NCBI GenBank assembly: GCA_023459055.1
Contig: JAEWVR010000012.1
Span: 1-64,000, forward strand
Length of the DNA stretch: 64,000 bases
Origin: Fibrobacterota bacterium
Lineage (GTDB): Bacteria; Fibrobacterota; Chitinivibrionia; Chitinivibrionales; Chitinispirillaceae
Direction: 5' to 3'
The notes beneath the pieces are model-generated. The model worked only from the letters and a program-made list of their open reading frames with translations. It was not told the origin of the DNA and made no database searches. Below are positions 1 through 8,900 of the stretch, piece after piece; positions within the stretch are counted from its first letter, which is position 1, and each line of letters starts with the position of its first letter. The translations under genes and the position numbers were made by a program.

Positions 1-25
1 GGTGCGGAATTTACGAAGAGGTTGT
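1..25. repeat. 25-bp direct repeat, copy 1
   Basis: The first 25 bases of the window recur exactly at 731-755. Each copy lies 50-75 bp before a GC-rich palindromic element (75-116 and 809-850) that in turn abuts a gene start, so the two intergenic segments look like duplicates of one spacer. The copy may extend left of the window. Confidence 0.85.
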
Positions 26-74
26 GCAATAATTTACATAGTAGGAATGTTAGGTGCAGAACTAACATTCAAAT

Positions 75-116
75 CCGGCCCCCCTCTCCTATGGGAGAGG
101 GGCTGGGGGAGAGGTC
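75..116. repeat. GC-rich palindromic repeat, family B, copy 1
   Basis: A stem-loop of about 42 bp with arms CCGGCCCCCCTCTCC and GGGAGAGGGGCTGGGGG, ending in GAGGTC. The right end lies about 12 bp before the ATG at 129, so its GAGAGG is the only Shine-Dalgarno-like sequence available to that gene. Other copies are at 671-711, 809-850 and (half) 2351-2379. Similar G/C-rich dispersed palindromes are known from many bacterial genomes. Confidence 0.8.
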
Positions 117-128
117 TCAGGAACAAAA

Positions 129-659
129 ATGACAACAAATAAAAAGCAAAACATACAAATCCAATGGTATTACATAACATTAGCCATACTATTTATTGTA
201 CTGGGTTGTGTCTTTGTATATGTACATACTCCTCTTGCCGTTGATAGTATTAAAAAATGTATGGCAATGTACAACAACGCAAAGCTTGCAAAAAACAGCG
301 AGTATTATGACCGGGAATCGGAAAAAGTAACATCAGATATTCAGGCTCTTGACAGTGTACTAACCATAATCAGAAGCAGGCAGAGTGCAGGCAGTAAAAC
401 AGTAATGGAGATGTTGTATACGTATGCCGATAGTGCAGGACTGAGAGCGTCAAAGGTGATTGTCGGGGATGTACTGGAAAAGAATCATGTACGGACTACG
501 TCAATACAGATAAAAGGCACCGGAACATATGAAGCAATCGGCAGATTTACCGAAACATTGGAAAATGCAGAGCAGAGTGTGCGGCTGCGTACGATGAATA
601 TTAGTGGGGAAAAAGGCAGTGATCTTAATGTGTCAATCGATTTTGAGGTGACAGAGTGA
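129..659 (+). CDS. PilO/GspM-like inner-membrane assembly protein
   Basis: 176 residues: a short basic cytoplasmic tail, one membrane segment at about residues 14-34, a coiled-coil-prone stretch (about 45-85), and a C-terminal alpha/beta domain (about 90-176) with the pattern typical of PilO/GspM ferredoxin-like folds. In type IV pilus and type II secretion machines such bitopic proteins form the periplasmic part of the inner-membrane platform with PilN/PilP or GspL/GspC. It is first in a run of five co-directional genes that includes three prepilin-like proteins, which supports the role. The start is an ATG whose ribosome-binding site is provided by repeat 75-116. Assignment is by size, topology and context rather than a diagnostic motif. 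Upstream operon members lie outside the window. Confidence 0.6.
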   Translation: MTTNKKQNIQIQWYYITLAILFIVLGCVFVYVHTPLAVDSIKKCMAMYNNAKLAKNSEYYDRESEKVTSDIQALDSVLTIIRSRQSAGSKTVMEMLYTYADSAGLRASKVIVGDVLEKNHVRTTSIQIKGTGTYEAIGRFTETLENAEQSVRLRTMNISGEKGSDLNVSIDFEVTE

Positions 660-670
660 GACCTCTCCTG

Positions 671-711
671 ACCTCTCCCCCCGGCCCCCTCTCCCAAAGA
701 GCGAGGGGGAG
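671..711. repeat. GC-rich palindromic repeat, family B, copy 2 (diverged)
   Basis: It begins 12 bases after the stop codon of the PilO-like gene with ACCTCTCCCCCCGGCCCCCT and folds back on GAGCGAGGGGGAG. This is a diverged relative of the elements at 75-116 and 809-850. A second partial ACCTCTCC unit directly precedes it (661-668). Confidence 0.65.
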
Positions 712-730
712 TGAAGAGAGAAAATTACGC

Positions 731-755
731 GGTGCGGAATTTACGAAGAGGTTGT
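731..755. repeat. 25-bp direct repeat, copy 2
   Basis: Exact second copy of positions 1-25, again followed by unrelated sequence and then a family B palindrome (809-850) in front of a gene. Confidence 0.85.
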
Positions 756-808
756 ACACCTGCAACGATGTTTTCACGATAGTAATTGGAGCAAATTAGC
801 TTTTAACT

Positions 809-850
809 CCGGCCCCCCTCTCCTGGGGGAGAGGGGCTGGGGGTGAGGTC
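809..850. repeat. GC-rich palindromic repeat, family B, copy 3
   Basis: Same element as 75-116, ending in GGGGGTGAGGTC. The GTGAGG end lies about 10 bp before the ATG at 859 and is the likely ribosome-binding site of that gene. Confidence 0.8.
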
Positions 851-858
851 AAAACAAA

Positions 859-1335
859 ATGAGAAAAACAGTAATCATACTTCTAATCCTTATAGCAATA
901 CCATTATATTCTTATAACGTATATGTATTAATCAGGGGTTCGCTAAAGGGAACTCAGGAGACGTCAACAGTGCAGATCAGTGGTAAAAAAACAACAATTT
1001 CTATAAATAATTTAAAAAATATTGTTGAACCGGTGAAATTTGTAAAGCAGGGACGAAATCCTTTTGCAGAATTTACTGTTACGGAAAAACCAAAAGTTGA
1101 AAAAATACAATCACAAATTAAACAACCGGTAAAAGTGATTGCGGAGTTACCAAAAATTACCATAAACGGAATAATGTGGAATGCTCAAAACCCGCTGGCA
1201 ATGCTCGGGCTGCCTGATGGATCAAGTACGGTTGTAAAGGCGGGGCAGACGATCGGGGATATTACTGTTAAGAAAATTGAGAAGACGAGAGTCGTTGTTA
1301 TGGTTGGTAAGAGAGAGGTTGTGTTGACACGGTGA
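859..1335 (+). CDS. PilP/GspC-like periplasmic assembly protein
   Basis: 158 residues with an N-terminal membrane anchor (about residues 4-24), a low-complexity linker rich in Lys, Gln and Pro (about 65-95), and a C-terminal domain of about 60 residues with alternating beta-strands (about 97-158). That C-terminal domain has the look of the HR/PilP domain (ITINGIMW...PLAMLGL...GQTIGDITVKKIE...VVVMVGKREV), in which GspC or PilP binds the secretin in the outer membrane. It follows the PilO-like gene and precedes the pseudopilin genes, the usual neighbourhood. The start is the ATG after repeat 809-850, which provides the only ribosome-binding sequence. Confidence 0.6.
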   Translation: MRKTVIILLILIAIPLYSYNVYVLIRGSLKGTQETSTVQISGKKTTISINNLKNIVEPVKFVKQGRNPFAEFTVTEKPKVEKIQSQIKQPVKVIAELPKITINGIMWNAQNPLAMLGLPDGSSTVVKAGQTIGDITVKKIEKTRVVVMVGKREVVLTR

Positions 1336-1340
1336 ATACA

Positions 1341-1435
1341 CGCCCCCTAAATCCCCCGCAGGGGGACTTGAAGATAAAGGCAAATATGAATAGTTTACAC
1401 CTTTCAAAGTCCCCCTGCGGGGGATTTAGGGGGCG
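1341..1435. repeat. GC-rich inverted-repeat element, family A, copy 1
   Basis: A 95-bp element bounded by near-perfect inverted repeats of about 29 bp. The left arm begins CGCCCCCTAAATCCCCCGCA and the right arm ends GGGGGATTTAGGGGGCG. The core is AT-rich and about 35 bp. It fills the gap between two genes and ends 9 bp before the ATG at 1445. Four other copies occur in the window (2257, 11770, 20477, 28963). It encodes no protein and resembles a MITE or REP-like element. Confidence 0.9.
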
Positions 1436-1444
1436 AGTGCAAGA

Positions 1445-1825
1445 ATGAAAGTTTACAAAGTGGAGATAGTGCCGGGGCGCGCTATCAATAACAAAGCGTA
1501 CACTCTAATAGAAACAATAATAGCACTGTCAATACTTGCGATAATAGGTGTACCGGTGTTATCAATGGTTTACAGAAATAACCTCGCTGTTAAGGCTGAG
1601 CAGTCTATTGTTGCAATAGGGTTGCTTGAACAGGAGGCTTGCAGGATTAAGGTTGATCCTGATGAATGTCTTCCAGTTAAAAAAAGAACTGTTAACAAAA
1701 GGGAATGGTCTATCCGGGCATCTAAAGAGGGGACTGATGTTGTTCGCTATCACCTGTATGCTGAACTCGATCAAAAAGTGAAAGCAGAACTTTGTTTTCT
1801 TAACTATTCTGGAAAAGGTTTGTAA
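1445..1825 (+). CDS. GspI-like minor pseudopilin
   Basis: 126 residues. A basic leader of about 18 residues is followed by a type IV prepilin-like segment (AYTLIETIIALSILAIIGVP) with the conserved Glu at +5, then a short globular domain. The cleavage position carries Ala-Tyr rather than the usual Gly-Phe, as in some GspI/GspK relatives. Prepilin peptidase would cut before Tyr and the helix would pack into a pseudopilus or pilus tip. It is the first of three consecutive prepilin-like genes, and the stop is separated from the next start by one base. Exact minor pilin class is inferred from gene order. Confidence 0.65.
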   Translation: MKVYKVEIVPGRAINNKAYTLIETIIALSILAIIGVPVLSMVYRNNLAVKAEQSIVAIGLLEQEACRIKVDPDECLPVKKRTVNKREWSIRASKEGTDVVRYHLYAELDQKVKAELCFLNYSGKGL

Positions 1826-1826
1826 C

Positions 1827-2288
1827 GTGCTTTCAAATAAGCAGGGATTTACATTTTTGGAATTAATTGTGGCAATCAGTATCGCGGCAATTGTTGTTCT
1901 TCTTGCTTATCGCTTCATTCGGGACACACAAATCGGAGTATCACTGCAAAACAAAAGAGCATCAGCTGTTGACGCCATGATTTTGACAAGGGCAGCAATT
2001 ACCAAAAGTCTAAACTCAATCGCGCATCTTAAGAGTGTTCAAAGTAGCCGCATAGAATTTGTAACATCAGAATCTGATTCACTACACACTATTGAATTAA
2101 GGGCTGATTCGCTTGTGTATGATTCGAGAAAAATATGCAGCAAAGTAAAGAGTATTACTTTTGATAAAAGTGATTCATCACATTTAAAGCAGGCTCTTTA
2201 TTGGGAATGTGTAATGGTGAATGGGAAGTCGGTTTACGGGGCGAGAGTGATAAGCGCGCCCCCTAAATCCCCCGCAGGGGGACTTTGA
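1827..2288 (+). CDS. GspJ-like prepilin, C-terminus encoded by a repeat
   Basis: 153 residues starting at GTG, one base after the previous stop. The leader MLSNKQG precedes a classical prepilin cleavage and helix motif (GFTFLELIVAISIAAIVVLL) with Glu at +5. The globular part is beta-rich, as in GspJ-type minor pseudopilins. The last ten residues, APPKSPAGGL, and the TGA stop are translated from the left arm of the family A repeat at 2257-2350, so insertion of the element appears to have replaced the original end of the protein. The next gene begins one base after the stop. Confidence 0.7.
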   Translation: MLSNKQGFTFLELIVAISIAAIVVLLAYRFIRDTQIGVSLQNKRASAVDAMILTRAAITKSLNSIAHLKSVQSSRIEFVTSESDSLHTIELRADSLVYDSRKICSKVKSITFDKSDSSHLKQALYWECVMVNGKSVYGARVISAPPKSPAGGL

Positions 2289-2350
2289 AATGATTTTCTG
2301 TAAATACGGGTTTTTGTCTTCAAGTCCCCCTGCGGGGGATTTAGGGGGCG
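2257..2350. repeat. Family A element, copy 2, embedded in coding sequence
   Basis: 94 bp with the same terminal inverted repeats as 1341-1435. The left arm codes for the end of the GspJ-like protein, and the core and right arm code for the beginning of the next one, so the whole element is translated in two different frames. Confidence 0.88.
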
Positions 2351-3717
2351 TGCCCTTAAGAGGGGCTGGGGGAGAGGTCAAAACACACTCAAACAACAGC
2401 GGCTTCACCGTCTACATGGTCCTCGCCATATTGTCAATAGCAACCCTCATGATTTCTGTATTTCTCATAAGGATAAATGCAATACAAAAATCCGCATCAG
2501 CAACAGTGAAAAAAACTCAAGCCTATCATCTTGCACAGTCCGGAGTGGAACGGGCATCGTATTTTTTAAGTGGTGGTGATAAGCATACAATTGACTGGGA
2601 ATGCGATAATTATGTTGAAAAGATAGGTGATTTTGGAATAATCACTTTGCAGAACAGGAAATTTGGAGTTTACTCAAAGCTGACATCTACCGGACGACGC
2701 CTTGACTATACCTGCACATATCAGAATATATTTGGGCGCACATTACCCGGGCTTCTTAAGCCGGTTATCACCTTAACAGGTCATAGTGGTGGTCTTGAAT
2801 TGAAGGATGGGTCGACGCTAAGCGGGCCGGTTGTGCTGTTTCATGGTGGAATACGATACTATCAGTCACCAGTAATCATAAAAGTATCACCATCACTACC
2901 CTTTGATTCATCAGCGGTATACAAAACAGTACAAAAGATTAACAGTGAATGTATCGCTTTACTTGCAAATAAAAATAGTATAACATCTGATTTTACTATC
3001 AATGAGTCAACTGACCTGACAAAATACGGGGATACAATCGTAGTGCTTGGGGATCTTGAGATAAGCGGCAGAGAGCTTGAAAATAAAGTGATTATTGTAT
3101 CAGGTACTGCAACGTTTGATCGTAATGCGACACTGCGTATGTCAATGCTGTTTTGCGAGACAGCACATGTAAATGATGCCCGGGTTTTGCATTCTGTTGT
3201 ATATACGCAGAAAAAATGTCTGCTGCGAAGTGGCATGTATAATGCACAATGTATCACCAATGATTCACTGGTGATAAAAAAGGATATGTCATTTGGAACT
3301 ATGTCTGTTTGTGTCAATTACCGGAGCGCAGTAAACGATACAATTGTCAGCGGGGGCGTGTACCTTGATGAGAATGTCAAGTACCAGGGAGTTATTATTT
3401 CAGTGATGGATTCTCTTGCAAAAAAACGCTGCTGGTATCCATCAATTACCCTGGGCCAACATACATCGGTAAATGGCATACTTGTGACAAATCAAAGCAT
3501 TTACATGAAGAAAAACAGCATTAAAGGGCATATATGGGCACAGCAGATTGAATCATCTGACAAAAATGTCGCCTATACCAATTATCTGATTGGATGCACC
3601 ATACAGCCATCAGAAATCAACATCCCGTTTCCTTTATTTGGTCCTGCCCCGTTCAGATTGGTTGCTGATCAGGTTTCTGAAGCTCAATACCAGCATGTGT
3701 TGCGGGGAACGGAGTAA
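2290..3717 (+). CDS. GspK/PilX-like protein with repeat-derived leader
   Basis: 475 residues. The likely ATG lies inside repeat 2257-2350, with AGGGGGA placed 8 bp upstream, and the first 30 or so residues (about 2290-2379) come from the repeats (SSPPAGDLGG, LRGAGGE). Then SGFTVYMVLAILSIATLMIS gives a prepilin-like cleavage site and hydrophobic helix lacking Glu+5, as in GspK/PilX. The rest is a large mostly beta domain (about 75-475) that I cannot assign. A leader of about 38 residues would be unusually long. The alternative start is the ATG at about 2415, inside the helix, which would remove the cleavage site. It is the last gene of the operon. Confidence 0.6.
   Translation: MIFCKYGFLSSSPPAGDLGGVPLRGAGGEVKTHSNNSGFTVYMVLAILSIATLMISVFLIRINAIQKSASATVKKTQAYHLAQSGVERASYFLSGGDKHTIDWECDNYVEKIGDFGIITLQNRKFGVYSKLTSTGRRLDYTCTYQNIFGRTLPGLLKPVITLTGHSGGLELKDGSTLSGPVVLFHGGIRYYQSPVIIKVSPSLPFDSSAVYKTVQKINSECIALLANKNSITSDFTINESTDLTKYGDTIVVLGDLEISGRELENKVIIVSGTATFDRNATLRMSMLFCETAHVNDARVLHSVVYTQKKCLLRSGMYNAQCITNDSLVIKKDMSFGTMSVCVNYRSAVNDTIVSGGVYLDENVKYQGVIISVMDSLAKKRCWYPSITLGQHTSVNGILVTNQSIYMKKNSIKGHIWAQQIESSDKNVAYTNYLIGCTIQPSEINIPFPLFGPAPFRLVADQVSEAQYQHVLRGTE
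2351..2379. repeat. Half copy of family B repeat
   Basis: TGCCCTTAAGAGGGGCTGGGGGAGAGGTC corresponds to the right half of the elements at 75 and 809 and is fused directly to the family A element at 2257-2350. It is translated as part of the GspK-like leader. Confidence 0.7.
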
Positions 3718-3785
3718 GCTGATTCCTGTCGGGTAAGAAATACTGGAAATCCTCAGGTACGTAAACCGAGTTTAAAGTAATGCAT

Positions 3786-5048
3786 TCATTTAAGATGATA
3801 CATTACCAGTCGGATCCGTTTAATGATGATAATTTTTATCATGTCAATAACCGGATACGCAGTGTATTGACTTGTAAATTCAGTGATAGCAGCATCTACT
3901 TTTTCTGGTAATATTTCTGCCATTTCTTTTACAGTTTCGCGAAGATAGGAGTATCGAATGCCGATCTCATCTGACAGCTTTTTCCAGTATTCAATAGTAA
4001 TCTGCCCATAATCAAAGCATCCACCTACTGACATGGCAAGTCTTGTGTCGATCCCGGGATAAACAGCTGTACATACCAGATCGTAAAGTGGAGCAAGTGA
4101 TGCCACACCCTGATTTCTATAAAGTAAAGAGATGTTTTTTGCATGAGCGTCAGCATTCCCGCAAAAGAGATTGAATATAAGCCAGCGAAGCAGTGTATCA
4201 GTATCAGTTATCGGATTTGCTGTAATCTGGTCGATTAATTTAAAACAAGTCTGAAATGACGGACCGCCTTCAGCTTCATATTTTCGTTGAGATGAGAATC
4301 CAAGAGCCTGGCAGAGATCTTCCTGGTGAATCCGGTGATAATTTCCCGTTGTGTCATTCCACCGATCGAATCGTTCTACTAAACAAGTATTTAAATCGTT
4401 AATTTTGAAAAGTGTCGCGGTTACAGCGGGAAGTTTCATTTGCTTTGCTATAAGCGTTATCAGAACTTCATTTTCGGGAAGATGCTTAAAATCTCTGTTT
4501 GGGAATTTGAGAATATGTGAACTGGCTGCGTTTCCAGTCGGCAGGTACACCTGGTTCTCTTTAATTCTGACAGGTAGTTTGTCCTGTGCTCCGGCAAGTG
4601 ACAATCTTATTCTGTCTTTGTGTGCAAATACAGGATAAATTAAGCCTCGATGGATTATTTTTTCTATTTCCTCTGATGAAATTTCTGTATAGTTACCTGG
4701 CAATTCAAGCGTGTAATTATCATCAGGTACGATGCTGAGTGCTCCCGCACACTCACCGCCAATTGCCTTAAGCAATTCAAAGTCATTATTCTCAGAAATG
4801 CCGAGTTGTTTACAGACAAGGTAACGGATACGTCCCTCTGGTAACAGGTTACTGAAAAAACGGTGTACCTGTTCAGAAGTTATAGTGCCTTTCTGCAGGG
4901 GTATTGATTGGGATATTGGCCAGGAGTGTTTCGAATTGAGCCATTCATTTGAATAGGTAAAAACGATCTGGTCAGATTCTGTTTGTTCAAGAATGCCGAC
5001 TGTTTGTGCTGCAAATATTACCCTGAGAGATGTTTTTGATGAACTCAT
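3786..5048 (-). CDS. hipA: HipA-family serine/threonine kinase toxin
   Basis: 420 residues, usual for HipA. An N-terminal HipA_N domain (about 5-110, with FFSNLLPEGRIR) is followed by the HipA_C kinase core. LSLAGAQDKLPV (about 150) is the glycine-rich/activation region. FNLFCGNADAHAKNISLL (about 292) holds the catalytic Asp and Asn, and LAPLYDLV the Mg-binding Asp. In known HipA proteins the kinase phosphorylates glutamyl-tRNA synthetase or related targets and induces dormancy until neutralised by HipB. Its start overlaps the hipB stop by four bases, a normal translational coupling. All key residues appear intact, so the toxin is probably functional. The substrate cannot be told from sequence. 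Confidence 0.9.
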   Translation of the reverse strand: MSSSKTSLRVIFAAQTVGILEQTESDQIVFTYSNEWLNSKHSWPISQSIPLQKGTITSEQVHRFFSNLLPEGRIRYLVCKQLGISENNDFELLKAIGGECAGALSIVPDDNYTLELPGNYTEISSEEIEKIIHRGLIYPVFAHKDRIRLSLAGAQDKLPVRIKENQVYLPTGNAASSHILKFPNRDFKHLPENEVLITLIAKQMKLPAVTATLFKINDLNTCLVERFDRWNDTTGNYHRIHQEDLCQALGFSSQRKYEAEGGPSFQTCFKLIDQITANPITDTDTLLRWLIFNLFCGNADAHAKNISLLYRNQGVASLAPLYDLVCTAVYPGIDTRLAMSVGGCFDYGQITIEYWKKLSDEIGIRYSYLRETVKEMAEILPEKVDAAITEFTSQYTAYPVIDMIKIIIIKRIRLVMYHLK

Positions 5049-5305
5049 GAATTGACACTTTGACTAATCGTTGAACGCGGAGCCAGGGTAATTTCAAGTC
5101 CTAATTTTTGGAGTACGTGTAATGCTTTCCCGATCTCAATTGTTGGTTTTCCACGCTCCAGTTCTGACAAGTAACGCTGGCCGACTCCGGATAATCCTGC
5201 AACTTTTGCCTGTGTAACCTTTAATTCTTTGCGTCTGTATCTGATAATTTTGCCAATCATTTCAATGGAACTAATTTTCCCGTACGGGCAAATGTCGTCC
5301 TCCAT
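5045..5305 (-). CDS. hipB: HipB-family antitoxin, Xre-type repressor
   Basis: A small helix-turn-helix protein (IGKIIRYRRKELKVTQAKVA...GVGQRYLSELERGKPTIEIG) of the Cro/C1 type, with a C-terminal strand typical of HipB. It should bind the operator upstream of the operon and hold HipA inactive. I chose the ATG at 5305 because GGAGGG lies just before it. The ATG at 5320 has no ribosome-binding site, and the ATG at 5260 begins exactly at the domain. Two palindromes with a CCGTACGG core flank the start (see operator entry), pointing to autoregulation. Confidence 0.88.
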   Translation of the reverse strand: MEDDICPYGKISSIEMIGKIIRYRRKELKVTQAKVAGLSGVGQRYLSELERGKPTIEIGKALHVLQKLGLEITLAPRSTISQSVNS

Positions 5306-5349
5306 AGGCCCTCCGATCATAATGTTTTACCGTACGGTATAAATATACC
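5279..5349. promoter_or_regulatory. Candidate HipB operators upstream of hipBA
   Basis: The perfect palindrome TACCGTACGGTA (5328-5339) is joined to a second inverted repeat GGTATA-AA-TATACC (5336-5349) just upstream of hipB. A further palindrome CCCGTACGGG (5279-5288) lies in the first codons of hipB. The two CCGTACGG cores are centred exactly 50 bp apart, close to five helical turns. HipB dimers bind spaced palindromes in known systems, so this is the likely autoregulatory region. Confidence 0.65.
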
Positions 5350-5960
5350 ATAAAAATTGTTTTATAGCGAATAATATTCCTTTCCGGTAAAAATAAATTT
5401 TAAGTGAATACATATTAGTGAGTGTTATCAATAGTAAACGCCATGCATTGTTTTTCTGGTGTTCCTTAATAATAAGCCTGAATTTAGCCCTCTTCGCAGC
5501 CTGATACTTAGCAAGAATGTCAAACGATCACTACTTATGCTCGTTGTTCACCACTTAGTTGTGTTCATTTTTAGTGAACGCGCCAAAATGTTGAACTGTG
5601 CTGATAAAATGCTGTCCGGACATCAAATCGCATCGACAATGCGAATACGCCCAAAAAATCATGTTGAACCGCAAACAGCTCAACAATTTACCGTATTCAC
5701 CCTAAACCATTCAATGAAAAAATGTCACTGATTATAATACCATACTAACTTTTTTAACCGGAACTATTGTGCATGATCCGGTTAACTGGTTATTTTATTG
5801 CCTTTTAGATTGGTGTTTAAACAAAAATCATGGTATTGTGGCACTATAAGGTGCTATATTGCAATCCATATGTCGCGGACGGTCGCGACTGTCTACCATG
5901 CCGGAATATGCAAAATCGGGAAAATACATCGATACACATAGAACAAATTAAGGACTTTTT
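5350..5960. other. Intergenic region between hipBA and GH9 gene
   Basis: About 610 bp between divergent genes. An open frame of 90 codons at 5459-5731 has no recognisable domain or ribosome-binding site and is not called. The palindromic stretch GTCGCGGACGGTCGCGAC (around 5872) is the only obvious structure. AAGGA six bases before the ATG at 5961 serves the GH9 gene. No RNA gene seen. Confidence 0.5.
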
Positions 5961-8900
5961 ATGCTGAAACGACTTCTTCTGGTAACCGTCCTGATGCTGG
6001 TGTCAACCACTTTTGCTCAATATGTCACCGATCCGCTGCCATACGCAAAGATCGCGAATCCGCTGCCGGATACGATGGATCAGAAAAACCGGGACTCTAT
6101 CAACCTGAAATTTTCCCCAATCCGCATTAACCAGGCAGGGTATCGTCCTGAGGATAAAAAGTATTTCTATTATATAGGTTCCGGTGCGACATCATTTACC
6201 GTTGTTGATCTGTCCGGTCAGACTGTTGCCAATGGAACACTCACCAATACCGGTAAAACTGCATCCGGCCAGTTGAAAATCAAAGCATCCAATAATGCCC
6301 AGATTGTTGCCAATGGTGATACCCGGTATACCATGTTAAGCCCGATATATTCAGGTACTATTTTTGAGGGGCAGATCCCTGATATTGCACCAGGAACGTA
6401 TAAAATAAAGGTAGGTAATGATCTTTCTGCAAAGTTCGTTATTGATGAAAATGTGTATGGCTGGGTTCGGGATGCACTTCTAAAGTTCTATGGTGTCAAC
6501 CGCTGTGGTGATTCAAAATCATGGTTTCATCCAGGGTGCCATCTTAAAGATACTGTTACCGGTGGATGGCATGATTGTGGTGACCACTTAAAAGAGGGCG
6601 CTACAATGAGTTATACTGGTGCTGTACTTGGACTTGCTGCTGCGGTTTTCTCTGATCGTGATGTTGATGTGTATAGCGCAAATCAGGCAATCACACAGAC
6701 CACAGATGGAATTCCTGATATCCTTTATGAAGCAAAGCATGGTGCTGATTTTGTTCTCCAATCATATAATAAAGCAGGTGGGCAGGTAGGTAAGATGATC
6801 ACCTCTGTTGGTGCGTTTGGTAATGCAGGGTATGGTGATGATCATATGTGGTGGGGGCGTCCTGAGAATCAGGATTTGATGCCATCGTCTCGTGGCGGGC
6901 CGCCACGTTGTCCACGCAGTGAACCGACCACCGATTACCTTGGAAAGTATGCTGCGATTCTGGCATTTGTCTCAAAATTATATAGACCATACGATGCTGA
7001 CTATGCCGACCGATGTTTAATTGCTGCAAAAGCAATTTATGAATATACACTGCCCAAACTTGATCATACTGATACACCTGCCTATAGTGGTGGGACAATT
7101 GTGACTGATGATGCTGCGTTTGGTTGCCTTGCTCTTCTCTGGGCGACTGGTGAACGTAAATACCTTGATCAGCTTTGTTATGACAAGACAATCGGTATTA
7201 AGGCACATAAGGAATCTGAGTTTCCAATGTTATTTCACGGTGGGCTGTTTACAAATAATGACCCCTTGTTTAGCAAGTCGTTTGCACATACGGATTGGGC
7301 TTCGACACAGACTCATGTACTGTGGGGCTTTTTTCGGTTGGTTTTGAATGACAATGCATTATGTGAAAAACTGGCCTTAACAGAACAGGACCGGTTCAGT
7401 CTTATCGAAAAGACTATGGTTAATCTGATGGCGAACCTTTCTTCGATTGGTCTGGGAACGCAGGTTATTACGCTTCCTGAAGGTGTCAACTGGGTACCAT
7501 CGGCAGTCAAATATGATTTACCATGGTTTACAATGTTTGGACCATTGGAGTGGGTTTGGAACAGATATCAGGCTGGCAATATTACCGATATGTACTATTA
7601 TTATGATATTGCATCAAAAATTCAGGGTATGCAGCTTCCCAATATACCTGCTTCTACTGACTGGAAAGCCAATGAAGTAAAGAATATTATGGTACGCATG
7701 CTTGATTATCAGCTTGGTATCAATCCATGGGATATCAGCATGATTTACGGTGTGGGAACAAAGAATTTCAATCATCCGCATCACCGTGCTGCGAATCCTG
7801 AAGGTAAAAATGTACCTGGAGCATTTTACAAATATGTTCCTCCTGTGGGTGCTTTACAAGGTGGATATAAACCAAAAAATGATGGTTCGAATCTGTATGA
7901 CGAGTGGTATTTTGAATATATGCATTCAGAAACCGGTATTGACGGAACAACAAATATACTTATGCCTGTTATCGGGCTTGCCAAGGATGACCCGATCGGG
8001 CCTCCGGGTGGTAATGTTAAAACCGTTTATGTTGGATGTGACGAGGCAATTATTGAAGTAACTCAGACCAAATACGGAAAAGCAACACTCTATTATGGTA
8101 CCGAGGGTGGGACAAAAAAGAGTATTACATCAGATTCTGCTGATACAAAACATCAATTTACGTTAAATGGTTTAACTAATGGAACAATCTATACCTATAA
8201 CGTCGTCGTCGGTGATGTTTTTGGGCGCGATTCCGTGTTAAAATATCTCAATTCTGACAAGCAGCTCGTTGATTTTTCATTCAAAACACTAAAAGACTGT
8301 CCAACGAATGCTCAGATCTCCAATGTAAAAATCTGTAAGGTAACATCGGACAGTGCAGAGATCTTCTGGTACACGCCCAACGGTGAATTTGACAGCAAGG
8401 TAGTCTATGGAACACAAAGACCTCCATCAATCGAGCAGCCACTTGATGTTTCCGGGCATCCTACGAAATTTCATTATGTAAAAATAGGCGGACTGAAGGA
8501 AAAAACAACCTACTATTTCTATGTTGAATCCGGTGATTCCCGTGATGACAATGGTGGTCAGTATTATTCTTTTACAACGCCGGTAGAGTTTGTCAAATTT
8601 GATGTCCGGACTATCAGGTATAATTGGGCAGACATGCCTGCAATGGGTGTCAATATTATCAACCAGGATTCCAAGGCGTACGATTCCCTGGAACTGCGTA
8701 TCTATTTCAGAGACAAAGAGGGGTTTGAAAAGGATCTTGCTGCACGAATAGATATTCTTGTTCTGTATCGTGAGGATGGATTCCAGGATACCGTCGGAGG
8801 CGCTTTACGCGATGCAATTTGGAAAAATCTGCAGGCGCAGCATCCGGTCAAGATGCCTGACACCTATGATCCATCAGATGACACCTATGCCTACTATCTT

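Noticed and set aside
5459..5731. 90-codon open frame between hipBA and GH9
   Set aside because: No ribosome-binding site, no recognisable domain, biased composition.
5838..5855. TGGCAC followed by TGC, a possible sigma-54 promoter before the GH9 gene
   Set aside because: The GG to GC spacing is 11, not 10, and the -12 TTGC is missing.
5872..5889. GTCGCGGACGGTCGCGAC as an operator of the GH9 gene
   Set aside because: The arms are short and it is isolated, with no second copy or context to support it.
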